Of a stretch of DNA of 64,000 nucleotides, positions 12,570 to 23,714 are shown piece by piece (position 1 is the first letter of the stretch; every line of letters starts with the position of its first letter). The notes under the pieces are model-generated. The model had not been told where the DNA came from. It saw nothing but the letters and a program-made list of their open reading frames with translations, and searched no databases. The DNA comes from Alligator mississippiensis. Its lineage: Eukaryota; Chordata; Crocodylia; Alligatoridae. The stretch lies in assembly GCF_030867095.1 (NCBI RefSeq), contig NC_081826.1, forward strand, positions 248,786,251-248,850,250, given 5' to 3'. The position numbers and the translations under genes are program-made.

Positions 12570-13583
12570 GGAGATTATGACAACAGCCCATCCACCTTTC
12601 CCCCAATAGTATAGTAGCTGAGCACTTACCTAGGAAGTGGGTGACCTGTGTTGTAGACCCCATCTCCCCATGCTGTTGATATATGTTATTCTATGAATAT
12701 TTAATAGAAAATACTTCAACTGAATGGGGAGCAGGAACTGACATTCCTAGAAGAGGCCCTTCCTCTTTGGGTTAGACAGTCAAGCCCCATTTTTCAGGGT
12801 CTCTTTCTGACCTTAAGACTCTTGCATTCCTTTACATACAATACCCCAATTTTAACAGGAGGGATGGACAACACCCTCAGCCTAGCCAATAGCCTGGTAG
12901 TTATGGCACTTTTGTCATAATTGGTAGATGTGGATTCAAATCCCTTCTGGCTGAGGGGGACCTAGAACTCACTTTCTGGGCAAGTACCCTAACCACTAGG
13001 GTACTGGGCAACAGATAAGTGAGCTGCCAACACCAGCAATATGAAGATGCATTACAAAAGTAGACCTAAGAATGATTTTCAAGATACTTGAAAAGGGTAG
13101 AATAAAAACACACTTAAAAACTTAGACATCTAAAAGCCACATAAATGACATTTAAATGTCTTAGGCCACTAACAGACATTCATTTAAAGGTGAGATAGGA
13201 TTTGATCCCTGATTTCATCAATTGCTTCTCCTGCCATGACATATAGGTATTGCAGGACATACAGTTTTGGGGTCAGGAATCAGATTCCTGTTGCACCCTA
13301 CTTGCCAGTGAAGGGGGATCTTGGGAACATGATGGTGGGCTTCCCCTGCACTGGCAAGTTGGAAGACAGGTGCCCAAGAAACACCTGATTCTCTAATGGT
13401 AGAGACCATTCTGTGGCCAGTTTGAGCTCCAGTGCAGTCCTGGATCCAGCCACAATCAACTGATTGTCAACTGGTGGCAACCACACTGGGGCTGGAGACC
13501 CTGGTGTGGTCCTAACCCTGCCTCATGTTCAATTTAAGGTGCAATAGAAATCTGCTACAAAAATAGTACACAAAAAGGTATAT
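12570..13583. other. Mostly anonymous DNA with possible SINE heads
   Basis: Two tRNA-like stretches are visible: 12610-12665 ('agctgagcacttacctaggaagtgggtgacctg') and 12885-13005 ('ggtagatgtggattcaaatccctt' with B-box-like GATTCAAATCCC). They could be heads of old tRNA-derived SINEs. Nothing else recognisable. Confidence 0.35.
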
Positions 13584-13716
13584 ATGTGCATGTCCTGAGA
13601 GTGGTGCTGGGGGGTGGGCAGAGGGTAGCAGGTGTGTCAAGAGCAGGGCAGGTGGGATGGAGCCAGGAGTGCAGGAGGAGGGGGTTGGCTAGGATCTCCT
13701 GCAGCCAGTGCCCTGG
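13584..13716 (-). mobile_element. Inverted fragment of the GC-rich 15-kb element
   Basis: This segment, from 'gtgcatgtcctgagagtggtgctgggg' to 'cctgcagccagtgccctgg', is the reverse complement of 15156-15288 with modest divergence. Both ends of the match are sharp. It is therefore a second, oppositely oriented piece of the same repeat, about 1.5 kb away. No coding function. Confidence 0.8.
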
Positions 13717-13987
13717 CCTCTATTTCTGTATACTGTTTTTTGTGGCTGGTTTCCCTTTCTGTGGTGCTATTAATTGCCTGAACATGTGGGCAGGGTACTA
13801 TTTAAAATATGATTAACAGACTAATTGTGTCTTAAATGTAACATCTGCCAGAAGCCTTAGAGATGGAATAGGATCTGGACAGAAGATATGGAGGTGTAGT
13901 TAAATGGTGTAAATAAGTTTATAATGTTCAAACATCCCACTTTATATAAAAAGAAATCTTTACGTGTTTTAACTTTGAAGAAAATAA

Positions 13988-14023
13988 GTAAGACTGACAG
14001 GGACCTCAGGAGATCATCTAGTT
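13988..14023 (-). repeat. CR1 3'-end fragment
   Basis: The stretch 'cagggacctcaggagatcatctagtt' matches the 3' end seen in the CR1 copies at 39.3 and 50.2 kb ('ggaagggacctcaggaggtcatctagtcc'). Only about 36 bases remain. Confidence 0.6.
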
Positions 14024-14110
14024 CAGGGGTTTTCAACCTTTTCTAACAAGTGTACCCCTTCAATCTCAAAGTTTCAGTTCATGTACCCCTTTATAATTTT
14101 TCTTCTTTTC
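14024..14110 (+). mobile_element. Left end of a hAT-type element
   Basis: The sequence CAGGGGTTTTCAACCTTTT followed by 'tgtacccc ... gtacccct' is a hAT terminus of the CAGTGGTTCTCAACC type. No matching right end was found before the GC-rich block, so the copy is truncated or rearranged. Confidence 0.6.
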
Positions 14111-14735
14111 AAATGGGGGGGGAGGGGGCAGATCCAGGCCCCGTGGTGAGGGAGGGAGTTGGGCCAGGGCTGGGGCAGAGGCTGCTTAGGCAAAGGGAGA
14201 AAAAATTATTTGGGGGGGTCTGAGCATGCGCATTAGCATGCACTGCCCCCCAGCAGTGGGGGAAGGGGAAGTCTGTGGGGCCAGGGGAGGGGAGGACAGA
14301 TCAAGGCCTGCCCGGTGAGGGTGGGAGAGGGGCACCAGCAGGAGCAGGGTCTGGGGTGAGTGGGGTTTTGGCCAGGCTGGGTGGTGGGATAAGTGGAGGC
14401 CTGAGGGTGCCCCTTGGCCCGCCACCCAGCCTGGCCAGGGCCCCATTCGCTCGAGCCCCTGTTCTACTCCCTCCCTCGTTGCAGAGGCCTGCATCTGCCC
14501 TCCCCCCACCACAGCGGTGAGGAAGGGAGTGGGGCTGGGGATCAAGACCACCGCAGTGCAGGAGGAAATGGGGCAGAGGCAGGAGTGAATCATTCACCCC
14601 TGCCCCTGCCCCACTGCTTCCTGCACTATGGGGATTGTCCCATGACCCGGCCCAGCCATGAATGGGACCTGGATAGGCTGGGTCGTGGGACAATTGGAGC
14701 CCAGTGGCTCATCCAGGGGCGCAGTGTGGGAGAGC
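14111..14735. repeat. GC-rich low-complexity block with strong hairpins
   Basis: G/C runs dominate. A perfect 15-bp inverted pair, GGCCAGGCTGGGTGG (14370-14384) and CCACCCAGCCTGGCC (14422-14436), has a 37-base spacer. A second imperfect stem pairs 'gattgtcccatgacccggcccagcc' (about 14633-14657) with 'ggctgggtcgtgggacaatt' (about 14677-14696). Long frames on both strands (up to 241 codons at 14626-15351 minus) arise from lack of AT-rich stop codons and carry no domain. It probably is the interior of a DNA transposon. Confidence 0.6.
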
Positions 14736-15699
14736 CAAATGGACTTGGCACTAAGGTTAGTACCAAATCCCTGCAGCCCTGCCATGTGCCCCTGTGGCCA
14801 CCGGGGGGAGCTCCAGCCACCAGCCACATGGCTACCAGCACTTGGCAGCCATGTTGAAGCCAGAACCAGATGCCAGCACTTGGCAGCCATCTGGAAAACT
14901 CTGATCCCTGGCCAGCCAGGAGCTGTATGCCCAGTGCAGGGGCAGCAGGCAGCAGCTCCCTCCTTGCCCACCCTGCCCCCCCATGCCTGGGTTGCTCCAG
15001 CCTCTGCCCCTGCCCCCTGCTCCTGACAGTGATGCCCAGCACCCCAACATGTCCCCTGCCAGTGACGACCAGTGCCCTGTACTCCTGATGGCCATTGTGC
15101 TGGCCCCAGCAGCCCGCCTCAGGCACCAGGACAGCCACACACCCACCAGTGGAGACCAGGGCACTGGCTGCAGGAGGTCCTAGCTGACCCCCTCCTCCTG
15201 CACTCCCAGCTCCATCCTGCCTGCCACGCTGTCCACAGACCCCTTGCCCCCTGCCCAACCCCAGCACCACTCTCAGGACATGCACATGGTTGAAATTAAA
15301 AAAATATATTACCCTTACAACACCCAAGCCCCATCCCTCCCCACTCAACAAATAGAACCCCCCCCTCCCTCCTCAACCAGTAGAGTCTCTCCACCATCCT
15401 CCCTACTCACCATCAATAAATAAGTTGCTTGCAAGTGGGAAACTATATACAATATTTTGGGTCTTCAAACCCAGAGTGGGGGGGTATGTAGGGGCCTAAG
15501 GGGCAGGGCCCTGGGACAGGTGCCCAGCACCCCAACCCCTGGATGTTCCCTAGGGCTGGGCTCAGGCTGGCACCCTAATGGCAGGGCAGACCCAGCACTA
15601 AAATTAGTGCCAGGTTGCATCTACATGTGCGTTAATGTGCATTAACTAATCATGCCTAAATTAACGTGCATTAAGGGTGAGCACATGTAGACGCTCACC
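14736..15699 (+). mobile_element. Short, internally deleted derivative of the 22.5-27 kb element
   Basis: The sequence parallels the long copy in order: 'ggacttggcac' at the start, 'acttggcagccat' twice, 'tgatccctggccagcc', 'aggagctgt', 'gctccagcc', 'tgatgcc', 'cccagagtggggggg', 'gcacccca', then jumping about 2.4 kb of the long copy to 'cactaaaattagtgcc...tctacatgtgcgttaatgtgcattaactaat'. It ends in a near-palindrome, 'tgcgttaatgtgcattaa' with 'ttaacgtgcattaa', and 'gcacatgtagacgctcacc'. This is what a deletion derivative of a DNA transposon looks like. Left terminus not identified. Confidence 0.72.
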
Positions 15700-16960
15700 T
15701 GTCTTGTGTTGACACACCCAGGGACACACACAAAAAAAATAACCTACAGTCCATGCCAATCTGACTGTAGAGTAAAATTCTTTCCCAATCCCAAATGTGG
15801 TGATTGGTCTGACCCTGAGTGGAGAAGCAAAACCTTCTAGCCAGGACTCTCCAGGTTTTAGTTCTGATATTGGCATTTCCCAGTCAAAATCCCCATTCTT
15901 AGCTGTAGCCAATACCCAATGCTTCTGAGGAAGGAAAACAAAACCCCTTGAAACCTGTAAAACTTATCTTTGATTATTTGATTATCTTTGGTTATTTCCA
16001 CATGCAAAGAAACAAATAATCTTTCATTGTTGCAGTTTGGCTGAAGTAAAGTCCAGCAGAGTGATAAAATTATTTGGACTCAAATGTCTCACCCAAGGAA
16101 AGAAATAGTAATTGAAAGGGATTGGCTTGCTTTCCCAAACATGTAGCATCACCAGCATATTTAACATGTTTATCACAGTTATGAATGAAGTAGACCAGAA
16201 ATGTACGTTCACACTCAGATTTTCCCAATACTTTTACATCCTGACACTGCATGCTTTTTTAATTTCTCTCCACCCCAGCTTTTTATATTACTAAAGAAAA
16301 TCAAGAAAGAACACTGATCTCAGTTTCCCTGGCACAAATATCAACTTTAGGCTGTTTACTCAGTTAAGTGGGGCTTTAGAAAGGAAAAAAAAAATATCTC
16401 TGGATAATAATACACCATGTTGGTATATGAAATGTTCATGATTAATGACAGACATGGAACCCAAATACTAGATATGGTCCTCCTCCTCCTTCTTATCTAG
16501 TACTAGTAATGTGCCCAGGACATTACAAAGTACAGCATACAGACAGTGCTTATGTTGGAAGAGTTTCCACTCTAAACTAGACCTTACAAACAGCGTAATC
16601 TACTTCCTGCTCTGCTTCATCCTCTTCCCCAAAACCACTTCTCCACATGGAATTTGAAACAGAGTGCTAAGAAACACATTTAAATTCTAGCCTGATATAT
16701 CGGCTGATGTGTGTTATTGCTCAGAAGACCTCGGTTCAGGAAAAAAGTTGTCTCCAGACTCAAGATGAATTGTGAAAGCTGTCTTCCCTCTCCCTCACCC
16801 CCCATCTCTCAAAAGCAATAATTAAGGAAAGAAAAATGGGCATAGGCTCTCATAACATATCTACCTCTGCCACTGGACTACAATCCTTCCAAGAAAATAA
16901 TTTCATTTGTAATTCCCTTCCAAATTCTGCAGCCTCTTCCTCCAAAATGTATAGAATCTG
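15700..16960. other. Anonymous non-coding DNA
   Basis: No gene or recognisable repeat. Overlapping 60-codon frames near 16024-16294 occur on both strands and look like chance. Confidence 0.4.
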
Positions 16961-16964
16961 AAGT

Positions 16965-17398
16965 TTTTATTTCACATTTTGATTAATGTAATCTTCTCCT
17001 ATCTGCCTTCCCTGACCCATCTCAGTCCTACCCCTAACAATCCATTCAAAATGCAGTTGCCTGAACTAAGTATGTTACTCTTCTATTTAAATCACATCAC
17101 TAGCCTCTTGCTTCTTGCCAGTTCAGATTCTTTTCTTTCCTTCAAGGTCTTTCACAACTCTGTCTTTCCCTGATTAATTATCCATCATTATTTTTATCAT
17201 GCCACATGCTCATTTCCACCAATGATGCCAGATTTGAATCTCAGCTTCTCTCAATAAACAGTTGTGAGTTTTTCCATCCTGCCCTTCATACCCAGACTGT
17301 CCTTCCTGAATTGATCTATAAAGCCACTTCCACTGTCTTCAAGTTTATTCATAAGACCCATTTCTAAAATGGCATCTACAGGAACTTAGCTAGTCAGT
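16965..17398 (+). repeat. Ancient L2-like LINE 3' region, part 1
   Basis: The C/T-rich strand follows the familiar L2 3' region: 'ccattcaaaatgcagttgcc', 'aaatcacatcactagcctcttgctt', 'cttcaaggtctttcacaactctgt', 'tgccacatgctcatttcc', then 'cctgaattgatctataaagccacttccactgtcttcaagtttattcataagacccatttct'. It is interrupted at 17399 by a MITE and resumes at 17715. Highly diverged; no open reading frame survives. Confidence 0.65.
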
Positions 17399-17714
17399 GG
17401 GTGCATCTACACATGTGCATTTACTGTGCAGTAATTTAGGTCACTGTCTACATGTGTACACCCGTACTACACAGTAACTATGGTGACTTACGCCAAGTTG
17501 GGCGTAAATTTGATACTATCATGTAGGTATCAAACTTACTCCCAATTAGTTACAGAGCGGTAACTCACAAGTAGATGCCTTACTGTGCAGTAACATTGTG
17601 TGTGTGGACTGACTTGGAACTAACACAAAGCGTTACTGTACTTTAACGGCTGCATGTGTAGACGGTGGCCTAAAAACCGCTTACTGTGCGGTAAATGCAC
17701 ATGTAGACACGCCC
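17399..17714. mobile_element. PIF/Harbinger-like MITE with AGT target duplication
   Basis: Left end GGGTGCATCTACACATGTGC and right end GCACATGTAGACACGCCC are long inverted repeats, each followed inward by 'atttactgtgcagtaa' / 'ttactgtgcggtaaat'. Direct AGT trinucleotides flank it (17396-17398, 17715-17717). The interior contains further 'tctacatgtg', 'tactgtgcagtaac' and 'gcatgtgtagac' motifs in both orientations, so it may be a MITE within a MITE. 316 bp, no coding capacity. Confidence 0.85.
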
Positions 17715-17941
17715 AGTAGAGACCAAAGAGCAGTCAGGGACAAGCACATTTGATTTATTTATGAAAAAGGAGAAATGTTTTTGAATAATTGGAATTAGCA
17801 AAGTCTGTAATAGCTAACCTATGTAACCATGTAAGCTTGCTACTGTAACTCCTCCCCGTCCCCCTTATTCACAAGTGTCATCTGTTTATAACACCTTGTT
17901 TCAAATTAGGTTGTAAGTGCATACCCTGTGTTTGCACAGCA
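17715..17941 (+). repeat. L2-like LINE 3' region, part 2
   Basis: Continuation of the L2-like sequence after the MITE. Its end, 'aaattaggttgtaagtgcataccctgtgtttgcacagca', corresponds to the common vertebrate LINE 3' motif ttagattgtaagct...tgtgtttgtacagcac. The next bases of that motif (ctagcacaatgggg) are found only at 19135, after two insertions. Confidence 0.62.
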
Positions 17942-18323
17942 CAAAGATTCTCAACCAGGGTTCCATGAGATCTGTTTAAGGATGATGCAGATTGCCATGC
18001 AGAGGCAGGGGGTTGTACTAGATCATCAATGGATATCCCTTCCAGCCCTCCTTGTCTATGATTCTATGATTAGTACTGTTAGGAGTATGCAAATACTTAC
18101 ACATGATTCACAAAATAAACCAAACTTTTCAAATAGAAATCCACAGTGTCAAAAACATTTCTCAGCTGTTGTAGTCTTTCTGAGTTCTTTGCAATAGAAG
18201 AATTAATTGCTCAATTATTTGTAAAAAAAAAAATGAATGAAATTAGTTTTTGAATGTGGGCGCTTCTAAATTCAAAGAAGTTATGGAGCGGTTCCTTGAG
18301 TCTAACAAGGTTGAGAATCTCTG
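17942..18323 (+). mobile_element. hAT-type non-autonomous transposon carrying a CR1 tail
   Basis: Ends CAAAGATTCTCAACC and GGTTGAGAATCTCTG are inverted repeats of the CAGTGGTTCTCAAC type. The flanks gcacagca (17934-17941) and gtacagat (18324-18331) agree at 5 of 8 positions, consistent with an original GTACAGCA target. The interior after 18072 ('tatgcaaatacttacacatgattcacaaaataaa', 'tttcaaat') matches the 8.5-kb copy. A CR1 3' tail interrupts it (17992-18071). Confidence 0.78.
17992..18071 (+). repeat. CR1 3' tail nested in hAT
   Basis: The segment ends 'ggatatcccttccagccctccttgtctatgattctatgatt', the classic CR1 3' end with its short tandem tail. The surrounding hAT reads continuously across it when compared with the 8.5-kb copy. 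Confidence 0.75.
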
Positions 18324-18331
18324 GTACAGAT

Positions 18332-19132
18332 TCTCATGAGGTTCAACAAGGACAAATGCAAAGTCCTGCACTTAGGATAGAACAATCCCATGCCTAATAC
18401 AGGCTGGGCGCTGACTGGCTAGGCAGCGGCTCTGAAGAAAAGGACCTGGGGGTTACAGTGCATAATAAGCTAAATATGAGCCAACAGTGCACCCTTGTTG
18501 CAAAGAAGGCTAATGGCACACAGGGCTGCACTGGTAGGTGTGTTGCTAGCAGGTCAAGGGAAATGATTATTCCCTCCTATTCTGCTCTGGTGAGGTCACA
18601 TCTGGAGTACTGTGTTCAGTTTTGGGCACCCCACTATAGAAAGGATGTGAACTAATTGGAAAGAGTCCAGCGGAGGGCAACAGAAATGGTGAGGGGGCTA
18701 GGGGACATGACTTAAGAGGAAAGACTGGAGGAACTGGGTTTATTTGGTCTAGAGAAGAGAAGACTGAGGGGGGATTTAATAGCAGTCTTCAACTTTCTGA
18801 AGGGGGTTACAAAAAAGATGGAGCTAAACTGTTCTCAGTGGTGGCAGACAGAACAAGGAGCAACAGTCTCAAGTTGCAGCAAGGGAAGTTTAGGTTAGAT
18901 ATTAGGAAGAATTTTTTTCACTAGGAGGGTAGTAAAACACTGGAACAGGTTACCCAGAGAGGTGGTGGAATCTCCATCCTTGAAGGTTTTTAAGACCTGG
19001 CTAGACAAAGCTTTGGCTGGGATGATCTAGTTGGGGATGGTCCTGATTTGAGCAGGGGGTTATACAAGATGATCCCCTGATATCTCTTCCAAGGTCCCAT
19101 CTATGAAACTATGAAATCCTCATTTTCTATGA
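18332..19132 (+). pseudogene. 5'-truncated CR1 LINE, end of reverse transcriptase ORF and 3' tail
   Basis: Translation of the plus strand gives a broken version of the CR1 ORF2 C-terminal part: '[14 protein letters not shown]' near 18335-18378, '[21 protein letters not shown]' at about 18585-18650, then a decayed 'VVKHWNRLP' region near 18940. The 3' end is 'aaggtcccatctatgaaactatgaaat...tctatgattctat'. It has stops and frameshifts and cannot make protein. Its sequence is closest to the copy at 39.3-40.7 kb (same 'gcaccccactatagaaaggatgtg'), so both belong to one CR1 lineage. Confidence 0.88.
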
Positions 19133-19200
19133 TTCTATAGCACAATGGGGCTGCGATCCTGAATGGGATCCCTCACTGCTAGTAAATATAACAGGAAATT
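19133..19200 (+). repeat. L2-like LINE 3' end, part 3
   Basis: The bases 'tagcacaatggggctgcgatcctgaatgggatccctcactgctagtaaata' complete the 'tacagcacctagcacaatggggtcctgat...' motif that was cut at 17941. Only a couple of bases of the expected motif are missing, supporting a single original sequence. Confidence 0.6.
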
Positions 19201-22095
19201 AAGTAATTTAAGAGCTGATTATGATGGTTTTGGTCCATCTTTTCCTTTTGGTTATGCTTTATTCCCCATTTCATTACCATGCCTGGCCAACCTGAATTAA
19301 TGTTTTACAAAGAATCTGCAATCAGAAACTGCATAAAAACGAAGGTGCTTAGAAAGCTCTCCATAAGCCTAAAATTAAACTTTAAGGGCATCCTCAACCT
19401 TCTTTGATTATGGAAGCTTGAGTCTTGTGGCATCCCAGATCTAGATTTCTCAAACAGAAGTGCACTGTGCTGTTATCAAGCCAGTTGACTGGTGAACTCA
19501 AGCCACAAAGAGGTTTTAAAGACCTTTGTGCCCTGCTGCTAACACATGAGCTGATGATACCCAACTCTGTCAAGAAAGAAAACACGCTAACACCATAGGG
19601 AGACAAACAGTACAATTCAGTGAGGATGAGAAAATTAAGGCTAGGTACAGGCATTCAAAAAGCCCAAGGAGGAATTGATCTAAATGATGTGGTTTTCTGT
19701 AAGTGGTGTGCTTGAGATAGGTAGCAAACAGAACGTGCATTCACCTGTTGGTTGGGGGTGGTGGGGCAAATCTTAGACCAGGTTCTGTTATTTTTAAATC
19801 AGTAGGCGTGTGGCAAATTTCTGTTCTGTTATGGGTATTGACCAGTTTCCGATCATTTATAGCGGTAAAAGTGCAATGCCTGTACCTGGCCTAAATGTTC
19901 AGCTCCCTGGCTTTTTCTCTCCCTCCTATATTCTCTTGTCTTTGTTTTCATTTTGCACCAGGATTGGCACACTGACACAGTTACTTCCTGAACCAATGTG
20001 AAATAACCACCGCAAAACACTGAGAATGAGGCAATTCTTGCTTTTCGTTGTTTATAACCTCTTCTTGTGGCAAAGTGATGACCTTCCTGGCTTGCAAACT
20101 TTGCAGCTTGATAAAATGATTTAGTATGCAGTCACAGAAAGATTAAAGCAGGCTATTCCCTAACCTCATTCTGGTCCACTCATCTCACATTTGGAAAATA
20201 TATTTAAAAAGAAAAGCAAACCATGAAAGTGCTCCATATGACAAGTTTATTATATTTATTTAGTATGCCTTGGTGAGGCTCTGCATTGAGCGTATGCAAA
20301 CAGACCTCATGTCTCCCTGTCATAATAATGTACAATATAATATACAGACTAGCACTCTGGTGCCATGACCTATGTGCTAGGAATAGAAGTGTGGTCCTTC
20401 TTGATTCCATGACTGAGTAATTCACTATTCTTGGGGGGCTCGTTCATCAACTCCTTGCTGAGCCAGCAGACTATGCCCTAACAAGCCCAACAACACCACC
20501 TGCCCTTTATCAGTCTTAGGGTTCAGACTCCAGATGGAGCAGCCAGAAAACAAGAGCCCTTTAAGCTCTATTTTAGCAGCATTACAAGCAATGTCTCAGT
20601 GTCTACTGCATATGTCTACTGTCTCCCAAAAATTGATCTAGTTATTTGCAGGCCAGGGACCTTGCTAACTTTAGCATTTTTCTTTTCAACTAATCCCTAG
20701 CAGAAACAAAATCCACATTTAATTAGGGACTAACAAACTAATTTTGAACTTAACTCAGTTGACTCAAGATCACTCAATATTAATAATGGTTGTTTCATTT
20801 AGGAGAGATTTTAAAACAGGGAGTAGAAATGAAGGACAGTGAAAAAACGAAGTAAAATAGTGTGGGACAGATTAAAGTGCAAGCAACATGAAAAAAAAGA
20901 CAAAAACAGATCTTGGTCCTTGTCATAGACTATTTGCCACATTCCAGCAATGCAAATAGCCCATAAAGGCAGTTTAATTATCTACCTAAAAATCACCCAA
21001 AATAAGGGAAATCCCCAGAAGATTCTCTCTCATTCAATAACTGAATTTAGTTACACAGTAATTTGGAAGACTCAAGTAAAAAACTCCTGAGTTAGGAGAT
21101 ACCAAAATTAAGTTTACCTTTATTGCAATCTTTGATTTGCCTCCATAGTACATTATTTAATTACATGATCTCATATTTTTTTCTTCACTGGACCCTGCTT
21201 TATTCAATGCACAGAATGGACAATGCTTACTTAACAAGCAGCTATTCAATACTTGTTTTGTCTACATTGTTCAATGAGTCACTCTTAGCCTTATTCACTG
21301 CACACAATTCAAATCCGTCTCAGAATACAGAATTTAGTTGTTCTTTGGGGGATTCTCTATCATTATAGAATCCAAATGTTTCAGACATTAATGAATTTGC
21401 TTTCACAAAGCTCATATTAAGTATCACCCCATCTGGCCAACACAATACTTCAATGGAAGGGAAAAAAGGCACAAAGGAAACCGTGGATGAATATTACCAA
21501 GTGGACAGGAAGGGGCCAAGACAATAACAGAGCTACTTGGTCAAAGAACATCAACAATGGAAAGAGGTCATTAGGAAACTGTTATGAGGGTGTAGAAGAG
21601 TAAGGGTCAAAGGCATCCAATAAATGTAAGGGCTCAGGTTTTCAATAGGGAGCACTTTACACATTCAGAGCTTATTTCCTATTGACTTTATTGCAGCTCT
21701 GAGTACTCCACACTTGTGCAAAAAAGAGCCAAGAGTCTCAAGTTAAGTACCCAAGCATACATCCTGATACTTATGTCTGTGTTCAACCAGACATAAATGT
21801 TTGGGGCTTGGCCCTAGAAGGTTAAAGACCAGAGGATTGGAAAAAGGCAAGGTCAAGTACAGAAGTGTCTAGACTAGATCAGGAGGCCAAGGTCTATGGG
21901 GCCAACATATAGACAGTCACCCTGGGTAGAACCATAGCTTAAGGTTAGTCAAGAACAGGGAGTGGGGATGCAGACTTGTTTCACTAACCAGGGGGTCTGG
22001 AGCAGGCAGCTACATCTGTACAGGACCAGGACATGGTCAATCACTTAGCTAATCTGAAGTCAGGAGCCAGTGATACATTCTGGAAGCACAAGAGA
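19201..22095. other. Anonymous non-coding DNA with one old repeat-like stretch
   Basis: No gene is visible. 21630-21760 ('ggctcaggttttcaatagggagcactt...agctctgagtactcc...aaaaagagcc') resembles old sauropsid interspersed repeats around the phrase 'tgacttcaatgggagctgagggtgctc'. Remaining frames lack domains. Confidence 0.35.
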
Positions 22096-22215
22096 TCCAG
22101 GGCTGAAGTCAGGAAGCAGGAACAGGAGGGCAGAAGCCAGAACTGAGTCAGGAAGCAGGACCCAGGAACAAACAGGCAACCAAAAACCAGAAACTGGTTA
22201 GCTAAAGCTCAGAGC
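22096..22215. repeat. Purine-rich imperfect tandem repeat (aggaagcaggaac-like)
   Basis: Variants of 'caggaagcagga', 'gaagccagaactg' and 'ccaggaacaaacaggcaacc' repeat irregularly with strong A/G bias on the plus strand. It could be part of an LTR-like or satellite-like repeat; no boundaries are visible. Confidence 0.55.
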
Positions 22216-23714
22216 TAGACAAGGAAAGACCTGTCCTGTTGAGTAGCCTGCTGGGCATAGAAAGGGTTACTGCTTAAAAGCAAGCAGACATGTCCTGAAG
22301 GCAACTGGGGCCAGGTGGGGGTAGTTAGGCTACTGGCAAACTGGTGGTAATTTGGTTAACCTACTGCCCTGGCCCCTGATAGGAATGGATAGAATCCAAT
22401 TAGCGAGTTCTCACTGAACTAATTTCTTCCTGCACTCTCCAGTTACATTCATTACACACCTTCTAACTTCTGCAATGACTGAAACTGGGGTTCCCCTGAA
22501 AATGGTTTAATTCACTGTGGATGTGTCTAAATGTGCAACAAGTCATGACTAAATTTACAATTCTTGTCAGATGTCTACATGTGCAGGGACTTGGCACGAA
22601 ATCCACCGGGGGAAGTGCCAGGGCCTGACCCTAGCCATCAGTACTTGGCAACCATCTTTAGAAGCCAAAATCTGCTGCCAACGCTTGGCAGCCATCTTAG
22701 AAACACAGCCCTACCCTCCGATCCCTGGCCAGCCCCTTCCCTGCCCAGGAGCTGTGTGCCTAGTGCACGGGCAGCATGCAACAGTTCCCTCTTTGACCCA
22801 CCCTGCCTCCCTGTGCCATGGCTGCTCCAGCCCCTGGCCCCACCCCTGGCCCTGCCAGTGATGCCTAGTGCTCCACTGCTCCAGCCCTGCCCTGGCAGCA
22901 ATGGCCACTGCCCTGTACTCCTGTTGGCCATGGTACTGGCCCTGCTGGCCCCAGCAGGCCCCGCTAATCCAGGCCGTGCACCCACTAACAGGGGCCAGGG
23001 CAACAGGTGCTGGAGGCCCTGGCTGACCACCTGCTCCAGCACTCCCCACTCTAGCTCACATTCTCTGCCGCCAACAGACCTCCAACCCTATCTGACCACC
23101 CCCTGCACCATGCTTACTACGGACACATCAGAAGAACAAGTGTTTATTTCCCTCACATCAAATAGGCCCCTGCTTCTCTCCCTTCCCAGCACACAAAGCA
23201 CCCTTCCCTCTCCAACAAACAGAGCCCCCCTCCCCCCCTCCCAAAAAGAAAAGATCTGCTTTATAATGTCAAAACTATTTTCAAAGTCTCTGTTTTTCTG
23301 TCCCAGAGTGGGGGGCCATGGCATGGGGAGGGCTAAGGGGAAAGAGCTTGGGGGCAGGTGCCTAGCACCCCAGCCTCAGAAATTCCCCTGCAGGTCCAGG
23401 GGCCGTGGCAACCCCAGTGGGTGGCAGCCTCATGCTGCAGCTACCTGAGATGGTGCTCCCTGAGGGCAGGTGTTTCTCCCTCTGGCTGCCCCAGTGCAAG
23501 GCCAGCACCCCTGTGAGGCATGTCCAGGTCCTTGGGTGTGTGGGGTGTGGGAGGGCATGGGGCCAGGCCCAGGCAGGTGGGATCAGGGGCTTCTGCAGGC
23601 AGGAGGTGCCAAAGGACTTCCTCCCAGGCCCAGGCAGGGGCCTGCTGTGGGGTGGCCAGCAGGACCCAGGGGCCCTGCAGGGCCATGGACAGGGACCGGG
23701 CAGTAGTGGGGGTA

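Noticed and set aside
14626-15351. 241-codon minus-strand open frame
   Set aside because: GC-rich sequence with few stop codons on either strand; the product is Gly/Arg/Trp-rich with no domain and crosses the boundary between two repeats.
22564-23448. 294-codon plus-strand open frame
   Set aside because: Pro/Ser/Leu-rich translation of the GC-rich transposon core; the homologous short copy at 14.7-15.7 kb does not preserve this frame.
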